Position numbers and translations under genes: made by a program. A model generated the notes under the pieces. That model was not told the origin of the DNA. It saw only the letters and a program-made list of their open reading frames with translations, and ran no database searches. From Paenibacillus chitinolyticus NBRC 15660 (lineage in GTDB: Bacteria; Bacillota; Bacilli; Paenibacillales; NBRC-103111): a stretch of 64,000 bases of DNA. The stretch lies in the NCBI RefSeq assembly GCF_000739915.1, contig NZ_BBJT01000001.1, positions 364,758 through 428,757 of the forward strand, in the 5' to 3' direction. Shown here piece after piece: positions 27,526-36,682 of this stretch (position 1 is its first letter; each line of letters opens with the position of its first letter).

Positions 27526-28385
27526 CTTGCACCCCCTTTACGAAAAGACCTAACCAAGCCTTTCTTGTCGTTGAACGCTTCTCCAAGCAGATTCAACAGC
27601 GCAACCATACAAAATATGATGAAACCAGGAGCGATCATAAGTCTCGGATGGGTTCCTATAAATGATTTGCCTTCGTTAATCATCGCCCCCCACTCAGGCG
27701 TTGGTGATTGTACACCTAGTCCGATAAATGACAACGCAGATATGTCCATAATGACCCAACCGATTTCTAAAGTTACAACCGTCAAGAGAGGCGGAAGCAA
27801 ATTAGGAATGATGTGCCGAACGATCATGCGCCATGGAGAGGTACCGCTTACCCTTGCTGCGACGATAAACGTTTGTTTTTTGAGGTTAAATACTAACCCG
27901 CGAATAAACCGTGCATAGTAGACAGACTGGACAACAATCAGCGCAATCGCCATCTGCTTCCAGCCCGCCCCCCAGATAGCAATTAAACTGATCGCAAGGA
28001 TGAGTGCCGGAATGGCAAGAATTGCGTCACAGCAACGCATGATCAAACTATCCAATTTCCCTCCAGCATATCCTGCCAATGAGCCAATAACTAATCCGAT
28101 CAGCAAACAAAAGGATACAATTAACAATGCTAAGCTTAAAGATACCCGTGTTCCATACAGTAATCGTGAAAGCACACAACGTCCCATGTGGTCTGTTCCT
28201 AAAGGGTATTCGGCAGAAGGACCCTTGAGTTTATTAGCCAAATCCACAAAGTTGGGGTCGTGCGGAGCAAGTAAAGGAGCAAACAAGCCAGCAAGTACGA
28301 TGACAGATAAAAAGAACAAACATATAAACAAGATACGTTGTCGACTTGTAGCCCATATAAGATTTCGAATGTTAACCATGTTCAC
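27522..28385 (-). CDS. nikC: Nickel/metallophore ABC transporter permease (NikC type)
   Basis: A 287-residue permease with an N-terminal helix (LFICLFFLSVIVLAGLFAPL) followed by APHDPNFVDL and YPLGTDHMGRCVLSRLLYGT, the hallmark of DppC/NikC proteins. The EAA-type loop is AARVSGTSPWRMIVRHIIPN. It forms the transmembrane channel with NikB. It overlaps its neighbours on both sides by four bases, as expected for a tightly coupled operon. Confidence 0.9.
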   Translation of the reverse strand: MNMVNIRNLIWATSRQRILFICLFFLSVIVLAGLFAPLLAPHDPNFVDLANKLKGPSAEYPLGTDHMGRCVLSRLLYGTRVSLSLALLIVSFCLLIGLVIGSLAGYAGGKLDSLIMRCCDAILAIPALILAISLIAIWGAGWKQMAIALIVVQSVYYARFIRGLVFNLKKQTFIVAARVSGTSPWRMIVRHIIPNLLPPLLTVVTLEIGWVIMDISALSFIGLGVQSPTPEWGAMINEGKSFIGTHPRLMIAPGFIIFCMVALLNLLGEAFNDKKGLVRSFRKGGAR

Positions 28386-29338
28386 TCCCCCTTCCTCGGC
28401 ATTTGGGCAATACGTGGATCCAAATAGGCTTGAACCACATCAGCGGCCAAATTCCCTATGACAAATACGACAGCCATGATCAACACATAGCTCTGGATGA
28501 CCGGATAATCCCGATGATAGACCGAATCGAGAAAAAAACCACCCATACCCGGCATGGCAAAGATTTGTTCGACAATGACCGTCCCTGCGAACAATTTCCC
28601 CAAATTCATCCCTGCGGCAATTACGACCGGCCGAATCGCGTAACGGAGCATATGTCGTGCTACTAGGACGAATGAACCCAGACCTCTCGCTTTTGCATAC
28701 ATTATAAATGGTTGTTCCTGAGCTTCAAGCAACCCTGTTCGCAGCAACCGTGAATACGTTGCAATCAGCGCGAACGCTAGTGTACAAGAAGGAAGCACAT
28801 AATGCTGCCAAGTATCTGCACCTTGCAGCGGAAACCAATCCATCTTGACCGACAAAAAGTAAATGAGCAGATAAGCAAGCCAAAATTGGGGCAACGATGC
28901 TCCAAGGAAAGCCAATAATCGGCATATATGGTCGATCAAGCGATTTTTGTGCAGTGCGGACGCAATGCCAAGTGGAATACTGACAAGAATTGCAATAGCC
29001 AAACTCGATATAGCGAGAATTATCGTAATAGGCAGACGGGCAGCTAGTTCACGGGTAACGGGAAGCTTGCTAAAAAAAGAAGTCCCAAAATCAAGGCTGC
29101 CTAACTGCCATAGCCAATGTCCAAATTGCGACCAGAACGGACGATTAAGCCCCAGTTGAGTTCGTACAGCGTTTAAAGTGTCCTCTGTCGGAGTGATGCC
29201 TGAAGCGGATAAATACGCTTTGGCCGGGTCTACAGGCGACAGATGTAAAAGTAAAAAGGAAACAAACGTGGCCCCCAGTAAAACGGGGACCATCGCTGCG
29301 AATCTTTTTAATAGAAAAAGGGTCATTTGCATGATCAA
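28382..29338 (-). CDS. nikB: Nickel/metallophore ABC transporter permease (NikB type)
   Basis: A 318-residue permease of the DppB/NikB group. It begins LLKRFAAMVPVLLGATFVSF, has about six helices, and carries the coupling motif YAKARGLGSFVLVARHMLRY. It starts 11 bases after the nikA stop. It is the partner of NikC in the metal or metal-chelate importer. Confidence 0.9.
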   Translation of the reverse strand: MIMQMTLFLLKRFAAMVPVLLGATFVSFLLLHLSPVDPAKAYLSASGITPTEDTLNAVRTQLGLNRPFWSQFGHWLWQLGSLDFGTSFFSKLPVTRELAARLPITIILAISSLAIAILVSIPLGIASALHKNRLIDHICRLLAFLGASLPQFWLAYLLIYFLSVKMDWFPLQGADTWQHYVLPSCTLAFALIATYSRLLRTGLLEAQEQPFIMYAKARGLGSFVLVARHMLRYAIRPVVIAAGMNLGKLFAGTVIVEQIFAMPGMGGFFLDSVYHRDYPVIQSYVLIMAVVFVIGNLAADVVQAYLDPRIAQMPRKGE

Positions 29339-29349
29339 AACACCTTATC

Positions 29350-30990
29350 TTATTTTTGAATGTCAATCGTATCAAATGGTGTTTCATCGCGGTGAGCCGG
29401 GAATTTCAAGTCCTTCACGTAATTCGGATACACGGCGATATTGGTCAAATAGGAAATCGGCAAGTAGACGGCCTGGTCATGCAGCGTTGTAAAGATAGAG
29501 GTGTAGATTTTTTGCCGCTCTTTCTCATCTGTTGTGAGCAGTACATCTTTCATTTGTTGATGAAGTTCATCTTTCATTGACAGACCCTGTTGTGATTCAA
29601 AAATACCATAACCCGGTTGGTAGTTAGTTGATACGAAATTATGCGGGTCGTAAGGTGCTCCGTATGTCCCCCAGAAGAGCAGGTCAAAGTCTGCGCTTTC
29701 CATCCGTTTATTGCGCAATTCTCTTTCCAAGCCCGTTGTTTTTAAGGAGATCCCGACTTGTTTCAGATCGGATTGAATGGCAGCTGCCATTGGTTTCTCA
29801 ATTTGGTCCGGTCCCATGTAAACCAGCTCAATTTCCAGTGGTTTCCCGTCCTTTTCACGTATCGTCTTTCCAGCAGGAAGTTTCCACCCCGCTTGATCTA
29901 GCAACTGCTTCGCTGTCTCTACGTTAAAGTCGTACGGCTTCAGCCCAACATTCGCATAAGGGAAATTACTAGAAATCACCGTATCGGCAACTTTCTCAAC
30001 GCCGTTAGTGACTCCATCAACCAATGCTTTTTTATTCACTGCATGCTGCAATGCCAGACGTACATTTAAGTCTGCAAACGGTCCTTTTGCCGTATTGACA
30101 ATCAACGTACGAGTTGCGACAGGATTGGATATCGAGGTTTTAAATTTACCGGAATCTCGCAAACTGACGAACGAGTCCAAACTGATGACACCCTCACCCC
30201 AAATGAGATCGATATTTCCTTTTTGCAGTGCCAGGACTCGGGCTTCGCCATCTGGAATGACCTTTACCACGAGCTTGTTGATTTTCGGTTTCGTTCCCCA
30301 GTAATTTTCATTGCGGGTAAACACAGCCTCTTCATCCTTCTTATATTCCGTCAGCACCCATGGACCTGTCGTGATTGGCTTCTTAATGCCTTTTGCCGTA
30401 TTTCCGTCATCCGGGAATCCAGCAGCGCCAAGAAACCGAAGCGGCCTTACGACAGCAAACTCCTGTAATGCAGGATAATAGCGGTTTTTCAAGATAACCT
30501 TAAACGTGTTTGCATCTACCACTTCGGTCTTTTCGATCTCGCTGATTAATCCGAGCCAACTGTGCATATCACGGTTCGCCAAGATTGTGTCAAAATTCTT
30601 TTGAACAACGTTGGCATCAAAATCCGATCCATCCGAAAATTTCACGTTTTTATGCAAATGAAACGTATAAGTTTTACCGTCCTCCGAAATATCCCACGAC
30701 TCGGCCAATTTGGGTACCAGTTTCCCGCCTTCTCCATAGTCGATCAAAGGCTCATAGTACATACCTTGGGCAAAAAATTCATTCGGCGTATATTCATGCG
30801 GGTTTAACGGACCGATGTCTTTAGGCCATGAGATGGTCAACGTTTTGTCCGTTGTCGTCGAAGCTGGAGCTTTTGCACTGGAGGAAGGCTCGGATTTTGT
30901 ATTATTTGTTGGTGTGCAACCAGCAAGTATAATAGAGAATATTAGTACGATGAAGATTGCCGTATGTAGCTTTTTATAAGGGTAAACCAT
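29350..30990 (-). CDS. nikA: Nickel/metallophore-binding lipoprotein (NikA/CntA type)
   Basis: A 546-residue family 5 solute-binding protein with a signal peptide and the lipobox ILAGC at about residues 21-25. The mature protein tracks E. coli NikA closely: SWPKDIGPLNPHEYTPNEFF, YYPALQEFAVVRPLRF, RNENYWG, NTAKGPFADLNVRLALQHAV and AGWKLPAGKTIREKDGKPL. GAPYDPHNF keeps the His that binds nickel in NikA-type proteins, which favours nickel or a nickel/cobalt/zinc chelate rather than peptides. Only 25 bases separate it from the broken MFS gene upstream, so its promoter probably lies before that gene, at the Fur box near 32.16 kb. Confidence 0.88.
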   Translation of the reverse strand: MVYPYKKLHTAIFIVLIFSIILAGCTPTNNTKSEPSSSAKAPASTTTDKTLTISWPKDIGPLNPHEYTPNEFFAQGMYYEPLIDYGEGGKLVPKLAESWDISEDGKTYTFHLHKNVKFSDGSDFDANVVQKNFDTILANRDMHSWLGLISEIEKTEVVDANTFKVILKNRYYPALQEFAVVRPLRFLGAAGFPDDGNTAKGIKKPITTGPWVLTEYKKDEEAVFTRNENYWGTKPKINKLVVKVIPDGEARVLALQKGNIDLIWGEGVISLDSFVSLRDSGKFKTSISNPVATRTLIVNTAKGPFADLNVRLALQHAVNKKALVDGVTNGVEKVADTVISSNFPYANVGLKPYDFNVETAKQLLDQAGWKLPAGKTIREKDGKPLEIELVYMGPDQIEKPMAAAIQSDLKQVGISLKTTGLERELRNKRMESADFDLLFWGTYGAPYDPHNFVSTNYQPGYGIFESQQGLSMKDELHQQMKDVLLTTDEKERQKIYTSIFTTLHDQAVYLPISYLTNIAVYPNYVKDLKFPAHRDETPFDTIDIQK

Positions 30991-31014
30991 CCTTCATTCA
31001 TCTCTCCTTCAATT

Positions 31015-32089
31015 TCAGTCAATAATCGTTGCATTTTCTTTGTTTTCCTTTAGAAACATCGGCCTCACAACAAACCAGAAGTAACCACACGCTATCAGTA
31101 TGACAGCCCCCGTTATCAGGAAAGGCATTTGATAATCCCTGTTAACCAACATAAAACCGGCGAAGTAAGACGCGATCGCTGCCCCGATGCTTCGGAAAAC
31201 AGAACGCATACCCGCAAATTGGTTTCTTTGCGAATCTTCAACCATGGACATAGAGTGACTTTCCACCAAATTATTTAATATGGTAAAAAATCCCCCGCGT
31301 AACAAGAATACGACTATAAAAAGGTTTGCGGGTAATGCAGCGAATAACAGCCCTGCCAGAATATTTAAGAATGGAAGCGTAAGTGACGTCATCATTCCGG
31401 ATAAAAAAATATCGACAATATCCATACTGATTTACTTGGTAAAAAACTCATAGAGAGCCATGTATTTTTTCCTTTCATTGAAGATGAAGCAGTTGCTTCC
31501 CCTACATCTGAAATAAGATCTGTTTGACTCATCTTTTCTGTCGGCAGTCGCCTTCCACGCACGAGAGCAAGCATGGCCATAATGATTGCGGCAAACCACA
31601 GCTGAAGTTGATAATTTGTGCTGTCTGGTGTGTTCATTGAAAACCGTGTTAAAGCGCCTCCTAGAAAACAGCAACCAGCAGACTGTATGCGTTTGTTTCT
31701 TCGGTTTTGGAGCGGCAATAATAAAATAATAATTGGGTTTCATTTGTAATGATCAAGGTAAATCCGATGGATTGCATAACTTGTGCTACGTAGAACAATT
31801 CTATGTGGGTACTTGCGGCAAATAATACATAACTCGCGGACATGATGGATATCCCCGCAACCAATACCTTTTTTCACCCCATCTTGCCAGCAAGCCATCC
31901 CCCTGGAACCGCGACCGCACCTGCCAAAAGCGTACTCACCGAATTCATGCGGCCAATCTGCGTTTCACTTACTCCTGCAGCAAGCAGGTGTAAATTCAGC
32001 ACGAGACTGAATATACCTACTGCGATACCAAACAACGCTTCACTGAGCACGAATATTCGCACCCCCACCGGATATTTCCTTTTAGACAT
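31015..32089 (-). pseudogene. Major facilitator superfamily transporter, broken
   Basis: Four pieces make up one MFS gene. The N-terminus (from the ATG at 32089: VRIFVLSEALFGIAVGIFSL to GGWLAGKMG) ends at a TGA at 31876-31874, where GRKK would be expected, so CGA has probably become TGA. The same frame goes on to GFTLIITNETQLLFYY. Frameshifts near 31700 and 31430 lead to MNTPDSTNYQLQLWFAAI and then to the C-terminal half, GGFFTILNNLVESHSMSM onward. The gene is the first in the nikA operon and sits behind the Fur box, so it was probably an iron- or metal-linked exporter. Confidence 0.8.
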
Positions 32090-32158
32090 TTAATATACCC
32101 CTTCAGAGCTCCATATCTGGTAGATAAACTCTGTTTGGTTAAACAGCACCGCCTTCAA

Positions 32159-32173
32159 TGATAATGATTATCA
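32159..32173. promoter_or_regulatory. Perfect Fur box
   Basis: TGATAATGATTATCA matches the 7-1-7 Fur consensus of Bacillus (TGATAATNATTATCA) at every position. It lies 70 bases upstream of the broken MFS start, which leads into nikABCD-MFS-nikE. The operon should therefore be repressed when iron is plentiful. Confidence 0.85.
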
Positions 32174-32472
32174 TAATCACTAAACATCTTAATACATCTT
32201 TCGCTTCGTGACAATAAGTATTTTTAGAAAGACCGAATTTTATTTAACATCAACAAAAATCGATTAGTGGGTGTCATAGGTTCATTAATGGAAGGTCATT
32301 TCTTTGCTGTTCATGCGATAGTTATTTGTTCATGTAGTATTCAGTAATCAAATAACTACTAAAATTAGTCCATCTTCTTAATATAGGAAAATATCTACTT
32401 GATATCGAACTTAGTTCAAAAGTACGCAAGGAGCACCGGTTATACAAAGTTGAAGAAGCCCGCATGTTAGTC
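32174..32472. other. Intergenic sequence between the Fur box and an IS fragment
   Basis: No coding frame recognised. The N-terminal half of the broken AraC-type regulator would be expected around here or upstream, but I could not find it. Confidence 0.35.
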
Positions 32473-32611
32473 TGAAGTGCACCCCTTAGAATGGACATTG
32501 AAAAAACCTCCTGGGTAAAATTCGATGAAATTCTAGGAGGTGAAATTACTATGCCAGAGCGAAGAGGACAAAAGTTCAAACACTATATGGAGGAACTAAA
32601 AAAAGAAGAGA
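32473..32611 (+). mobile_element. IS3-family (IS150-like) left-end fragment with start of orfA
   Basis: TGAAGTGCACCCCTTAGAAT is the typical left end of IS3/IS150-type elements. GGAGGTGAAATTACTATG then opens a frame reading MPERRGQKFKHYMEELKKE, like the first residues of orfA. The element stops after about 140 bases where regulator sequence begins, so it is a deletion remnant. A further trace of a similar end (ATGCACCCCATAGACC) is at about 48409. Confidence 0.65.
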
Positions 32612-32612
32612 A

Positions 32613-33392
32613 TTGCTTCTGTCCACGAGCGATACGCTTCGGGAAATTGCTCATAGAGTAGGCTTCAAGGATGAATATTACTTCGCTCGACGATTTCGAA
32701 GTACAATGGGTGTAACACCCAAGCAATATGCTCGAAGTCAAAGCAGAGGAACCGAACAAAAGAACTCGAGCGCAACCGAGCAATACTCACGAGTTATCGC
32801 CATCGGATATGCCCTTGGGGACTTACTTTCACTCGGGATTAAACCCGTCGGTGCTGATATGACCATTATCGGCAAGAAAGTCGTCTTTCGTGATCTACTC
32901 AGGGGTATTGCCGATATAGGATTGCTGGGAGAGCCTGGGAAGATCAAAGCGCTTGAGCCCGATCTAATTATTTGCAACAGCTTCTGCATGGATTGGCCGG
33001 AACAGTTGTCCAATATCGCGCCAACCATCAACATTGACCGTTTTATTCCTACGTATAAGCGGATACTTGAAGTAGCAGAGTTGTTCGGCAAAGAAACCCA
33101 AGCCCGCTCGTGGGTACGTAATCACACTCATAAATTGGAAGAAGTTTGGTCAAAGCTATCCGATCAAATTGGTAAGGATGAGACTGCCTCGATCTTTGTC
33201 TGGATGGAGGGTACATTATATGCAATGGGAATGAAGGGAATCGGTCTAACCCTTTATCATCCGATGGCATTCAAACCGTCGGCGATATATTGTTCAGCGT
33301 TAATCAATAAATTTACAAGCTCAATTTCGGAATTCAATAAATACCTTAGTTATTTCGGTATGCGGTTAAGGAGCAAGAATGCATCGATATAA
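32613..33392 (+). pseudogene. Btr-like AraC regulator fused to a siderophore-binding domain, both ends lost
   Basis: The frame begins inside the second AraC helix-turn-helix (DTLREIAHRVGFKDEYYFAR, then RSTMGVTPKQYARS). It continues into a FeuA-type binding-protein domain (VIAIGYALGDLLSLGIKPVG, LEPDLIICNS, SIFVWMEGTLYAMG). This two-domain layout is that of Btr, the bacillibactin-dependent regulator of B. subtilis. The N-terminal part is replaced by an IS3 fragment, and after FKPS (about 33285) the family reading is lost. It sits upstream of the Fur box on the opposite strand, suggesting a former siderophore locus. Confidence 0.75.
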
Positions 33393-33470
33393 ACGACATG
33401 ATTACCGAGATCTTAAAAAGTGAAAGTTGAGCTGTTCAAATATGAAACCGCAATCTAATGAGAAAGATTA

Positions 33471-33619
33471 TCAATTACGGCAAACGATATATGTTCTTGT
33501 CCCAATACGGCAAACGATATAAGTTCTTGTCACTGACTTGTGACAAGAACTTATATCGTTAAAATAAAAAAAGCCGCTGCTACGCGACTTTTAAGCATAT
33601 ATGTTCTTGTCATCCGACA
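33471..33619 (-). repeat. Multi-site transposon end (A type), copy 2
   Basis: Two direct ACGGCAAACGATATA units lead into a perfect 20-bp inverted repeat (AACGATATAAGTTCTTGTCA at 33513-33532 and its inverse at 33541-33560, 8-base loop). An A-run plus GCCGC/GCGAC hairpin follows, then the tip ending CATCCGACA. It is nearly identical to 33961-34108. The interior faces left. Confidence 0.85.
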
Positions 33620-33670
33620 TGTTCATACATTTCGGACACGATCTGCTATGTATTTGAGCCTAACATAATC

Positions 33671-34108
33671 TGTCGGATGACAAGAAAATATATCGTTTGC
33701 CGTATGCGCATGCGCCGCTGTTTTCTCATTCTGTTCATGCTGTCTTTAAAAATAAAAAATGCAATGCCTTTAACGACATCGCATCGCACTTTTTAGATCT
33801 CGATGGCATCCGTTATTAACCCAGTCTCGACCTGTGAAATTTCCGTATTTAATTCTTTTCGGTTGATTTTATCGATCTTATCAATTGAAAGTTCATCAGT
33901 ACTCTCTTCTGGTGGTCACAGTTAAAGTTGCTTTTTTAACAATTCATTGAGAATTATCTTCAATTACGGTTAACGATATAAGTTCTTGTCCTAATACGGC
34001 AAACGATATAAGTTCTTGTCACTGACTTGTGACAAGAACTTATATCGTTAAAATAAAAAAAGCCGCTGCTACGCGACTTTTAAGCGTATATGTTCTTGTC
34101 ATCCGACA
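33671..34108. mobile_element. Complete 438-bp miniature transposon
   Basis: The left tip TGTCGGATGACAAGAA and the right tip TTCTTGTCATCCGACA are exact 16-bp inverted repeats. The left (B-type) end has a TATCGTTTGCCGTATG site and then a hairpin (TGCAATG/CATCGCA). After it, on the minus strand, about 34 codons (including DELSIDKIDKINRKELN and ending GLITDAIEI*) look like the C-terminus of a lost gene. The right (A-type) end has the multi-site layout of the other copies. It is a deletion derivative with no transposase. I see no clear target duplication: TAATC is on the left and TCACA on the right. Confidence 0.7.
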
Positions 34109-34341
34109 TCACACACTCCTTTCTTTCTACTGTCTCTTTTTTTCGCCGCCCTCCCACTATTGAATTGGTGAACTTAAACGTTTTGCATAAGTAAAAAATG
34201 AACTTAAAGTGATTGCATAATGCCGTTTAGAGCGAACAAAATCTCCTTCATAACGGGACCACGATGCCTGTTTGACACATGCGGCAATAGTTTGATACTA
34301 TCAGCACCATTACAGCCGAATAAGGAGTTGTTGGTGAAAGA

Positions 34342-35301
34342 ATGCGCATCGTAACCGATTCACCGCTGCAAGTGTCAAATCAGAGCAAAGGGCTCTTAGA
34401 TGAGGAAAGATCCCGGCTGGCCCGAATGATTTTGGCCCTTGCCCCTTATGACGGCGCTTTTAAACAGCGCATTCCCGGATTGCTGATCAGCCGCTTTTCT
34501 CGGATCGATTCCGACACGGTAAATGATTTCAATTCCCCTTCCCTATTATTTGCAGTGCAAGGGGCAAAGGTCATTACGGTTGGTCAGCAAGTATACACCT
34601 TGGACAAATTAGAGATGCTCCTATTTCCCGTTGCCTTGCCAGTCACCATGCAGACTACAAATGCCACTCCTTCCGAGCCGTTTCTTGGTATCAGGCTGGA
34701 TCTCGACTCGAGAAGAATTTCCGAGCTTGTCCTCAAAGTATATGCTCACGGGCTGCCCCCCCTTGGTCAGCGGAGTGCTGGGTACGCCGCGAACACCGGC
34801 TTAAGCATAATGAAGGCGGTGAGCAGACTTCTGGATTGCTTATCCGATCCTGGGGATACGGAATGGATTGCTCCGCTTGTGATGGATGAAATCTTGATAC
34901 GCATCCTGCGAAGTCCCTTTGGCAAACAGGTCGCTGAAATGGGTTTCGTTGATTCCGGCGTGCAGCGAGTCGCCAAAGCGATTGCCTGGCTTCGATCCAA
35001 CTTTTCCCAGCAGATGAAGGTCACAGACTTAGCCGATTTGATGCATATGAGTGTTTCCTCGTTTAACGAGCATTTTAAATCCGTCACTTCCATGAGCCCA
35101 CTGCAATACCAAAAAGCGCTCCGGCTGCATGAAGCAAGGCGTCTTATGTTTTCCGATTCAAGGAATGCCAGCACGGCATCCAGACAGGTTGGATATATAA
35201 GCATTTCTCAATTCAGCCGTGATTACAGCCGTTTTTTTGGAATTTCGCCAAGCAGAGATATCGCCAGATGGCGGCAGCAAGAACAAGTTCCTCACGACTG
35301 A
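34342..35301 (+). CDS. AraC-family transcriptional regulator
   Basis: A 319-residue regulator with the AraC_N-type cupin domain (SPSLLFAVQGAKVITVGQQV, about 67-86) and a C-terminal pair of helix-turn-helix units (VTDLADLMHMSVSSFNEHFK and ASRQVGYISISQFSRDYSRF). It resembles the YqhC-like group often found next to oxidoreductases. Higher GC than the surrounding relics and the paired SDR gene suggest arrival by transfer. It probably controls the downstream oxidoreductase, responding to an aldehyde or similar compound, by family analogy only. Confidence 0.88.
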   Translation: MRIVTDSPLQVSNQSKGLLDEERSRLARMILALAPYDGAFKQRIPGLLISRFSRIDSDTVNDFNSPSLLFAVQGAKVITVGQQVYTLDKLEMLLFPVALPVTMQTTNATPSEPFLGIRLDLDSRRISELVLKVYAHGLPPLGQRSAGYAANTGLSIMKAVSRLLDCLSDPGDTEWIAPLVMDEILIRILRSPFGKQVAEMGFVDSGVQRVAKAIAWLRSNFSQQMKVTDLADLMHMSVSSFNEHFKSVTSMSPLQYQKALRLHEARRLMFSDSRNASTASRQVGYISISQFSRDYSRFFGISPSRDIARWRQQEQVPHD

Positions 35302-35530
35302 AGCACCAAATGGGATTGAACATTTCATAGGCGATGTGGATTCGCTTTGGACTTCTCTTCTACCCGCAGCCACAAGGCGTGCGGGTGTTATTCTTCCTGC
35401 GGTGAACCGGGACTATCCCATTTTCCAACGGATCAGGCAAAAAGCGGCGCGGAATAGGCAAACCTCCCAGGTGAGACTGAACTACAATAAACGTATAGCG
35501 TTGCTACTTACATTGTGGGAGGAATAGATT

Positions 35531-36421
35531 ATGCGTGTTTTTGTTACAGGGGCAACTGGTTTTATTGGTTCGGCCATAGTGCGGGAACTGATCGGAGCGG
35601 GACATGAAGTGGTCGGTCTTGCCCGCTCGGAAGCGGCGGCGGCGGCACTCACCGGAGTTGGAGTGTCGGTGCATCGTGGATCTCTAGATGACCTCGACAG
35701 TCTGCGCAGCGGGGCGGCGGCAGCGGATGGGGTGATCCATGCCGCGTTTGTTCATGACTTTAGGGATTACGCCGAGGCCAACCGTCAAGATAGCCAGGTG
35801 GTTAAAGCGCTCGGGGAGGCATTAGCCGGTTCTGACCGACCCTTAGTAGTCACTTCCGTAACTGCGCTCTTAACACCTGGACGCCTGGGTACGGAGATGG
35901 ATACAGCCGATCCCCATTCAGTTGCACGCGTCGCATCGGAAGAAACTGCATTGGCCATGGCTTCACAAGGCGTTCGCGCATCCGTGGTTCGTCTTCCGAC
36001 ATCCGTCCACGGTGACGGCGACAAGGGATTGGTCCCAACTTTGATCGATGTTGCAAGAAGAACGGGTGTCTCCGCCTATGTAGGCGATGGAACGAACCGT
36101 TGGCCCGCTGTGCACCGGCTCGATGCAGCCAAACTTTATCGACTGGCGCTCGAATCTGCATCTGCCGGCACCCGATTGCATGCGATTGGCGATGAAGGGG
36201 TAGCGCTTCGCGATATTGCCGCCTTAATCGGCCGCCGCCTCAATGTGCCTGTAGTCAGCAAATCTCCAGAGGAGGCGGTTGATCACTTTAATTGGCTGAA
36301 GCACTTTGTGATGATGGACAATCCTGCCTCCAGCGCTTTGACCCAAGAACGCTTCGAATGGCGTCCCGGTCAGCTAACACTTCTTTCAGATATTGACCGG
36401 CAAGCGTATTTCGGAAATTAG
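35531..36421 (+). CDS. Extended SDR, NAD(P)-dependent epimerase/dehydratase family
   Basis: A 296-residue cytoplasmic oxidoreductase with a GGGAGGAATAGATT ribosome binding site. The N-terminal TGATGFIG (7-14) is the dinucleotide-binding motif; DGVIHAAFVHDF and a Ser/Thr-rich central stretch follow. The usual YxxxK pair is not obvious (VASEETALAMASQG occupies that region), as in several atypical SDRs of this type. It lies 230 bases after the AraC gene on the same strand. The gene is GC-rich (runs of GGCGGCGGC) compared with its neighbours, indicating a foreign origin. The substrate is unknown. Confidence 0.85.
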   Translation: MRVFVTGATGFIGSAIVRELIGAGHEVVGLARSEAAAAALTGVGVSVHRGSLDDLDSLRSGAAAADGVIHAAFVHDFRDYAEANRQDSQVVKALGEALAGSDRPLVVTSVTALLTPGRLGTEMDTADPHSVARVASEETALAMASQGVRASVVRLPTSVHGDGDKGLVPTLIDVARRTGVSAYVGDGTNRWPAVHRLDAAKLYRLALESASAGTRLHAIGDEGVALRDIAALIGRRLNVPVVSKSPEEAVDHFNWLKHFVMMDNPASSALTQERFEWRPGQLTLLSDIDRQAYFGN

Positions 36422-36423
36422 GG

Positions 36424-36594
36424 TTATTGTATATAACGGCTGGAACGCAGGATTCAAAACAACGATCACATCCGGCGGCACTCCTCGATCGGATCGAGGA
36501 CTACTTTCTTCAACTAAGGGATGAACAGGACTTTCGCTTGGACGGATGCGGCTACATCGTCGTTCTCGAAGCGGGAGATAACGTCTGCGACCCC
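36424..36594 (+). pseudogene. Unassigned coding fragment between the SDR and a transposon end
   Basis: The plus strand reads AALLDRIEDYFLQLRDEQDF then LDGCGYIVVLEAGDNVCDPT, which looks like real protein but has no start or stop context and matches nothing I know. It is cut on the right by the A-type transposon end. Confidence 0.35.
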
Positions 36595-36682
36595 ACAATT
36601 ACGGGAAACAATATATGTTCTTGTCCCAATACGGCAAACGATATAAGTTCTTGTCACTGACGTGTGACAAGAACTTATATCG
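36595..36682 (-). repeat. Multi-site transposon end (A type), truncated copy 3
   Basis: The direct units and the inverted repeat (GCAAACGATATAAGTTCTTG with inverse ending ATATCG) are present, but terminator and tip are missing. The sequence joins the truncated acetyltransferase gene at about 36682. Confidence 0.75.

Noticed and set aside
33471..34108. Possible CRISPR array or riboswitch because of regularly repeated GACAAGAAC blocks
   Set aside because: The blocks are few, unevenly spaced, mostly inverted, and flanked by tips; no spacers of constant length and no cas genes.
35785..36181. Long antisense frames across the GC-rich SDR gene
   Set aside because: High GC suppresses stops; the readings have no family resemblance and the plus-strand SDR is clear.
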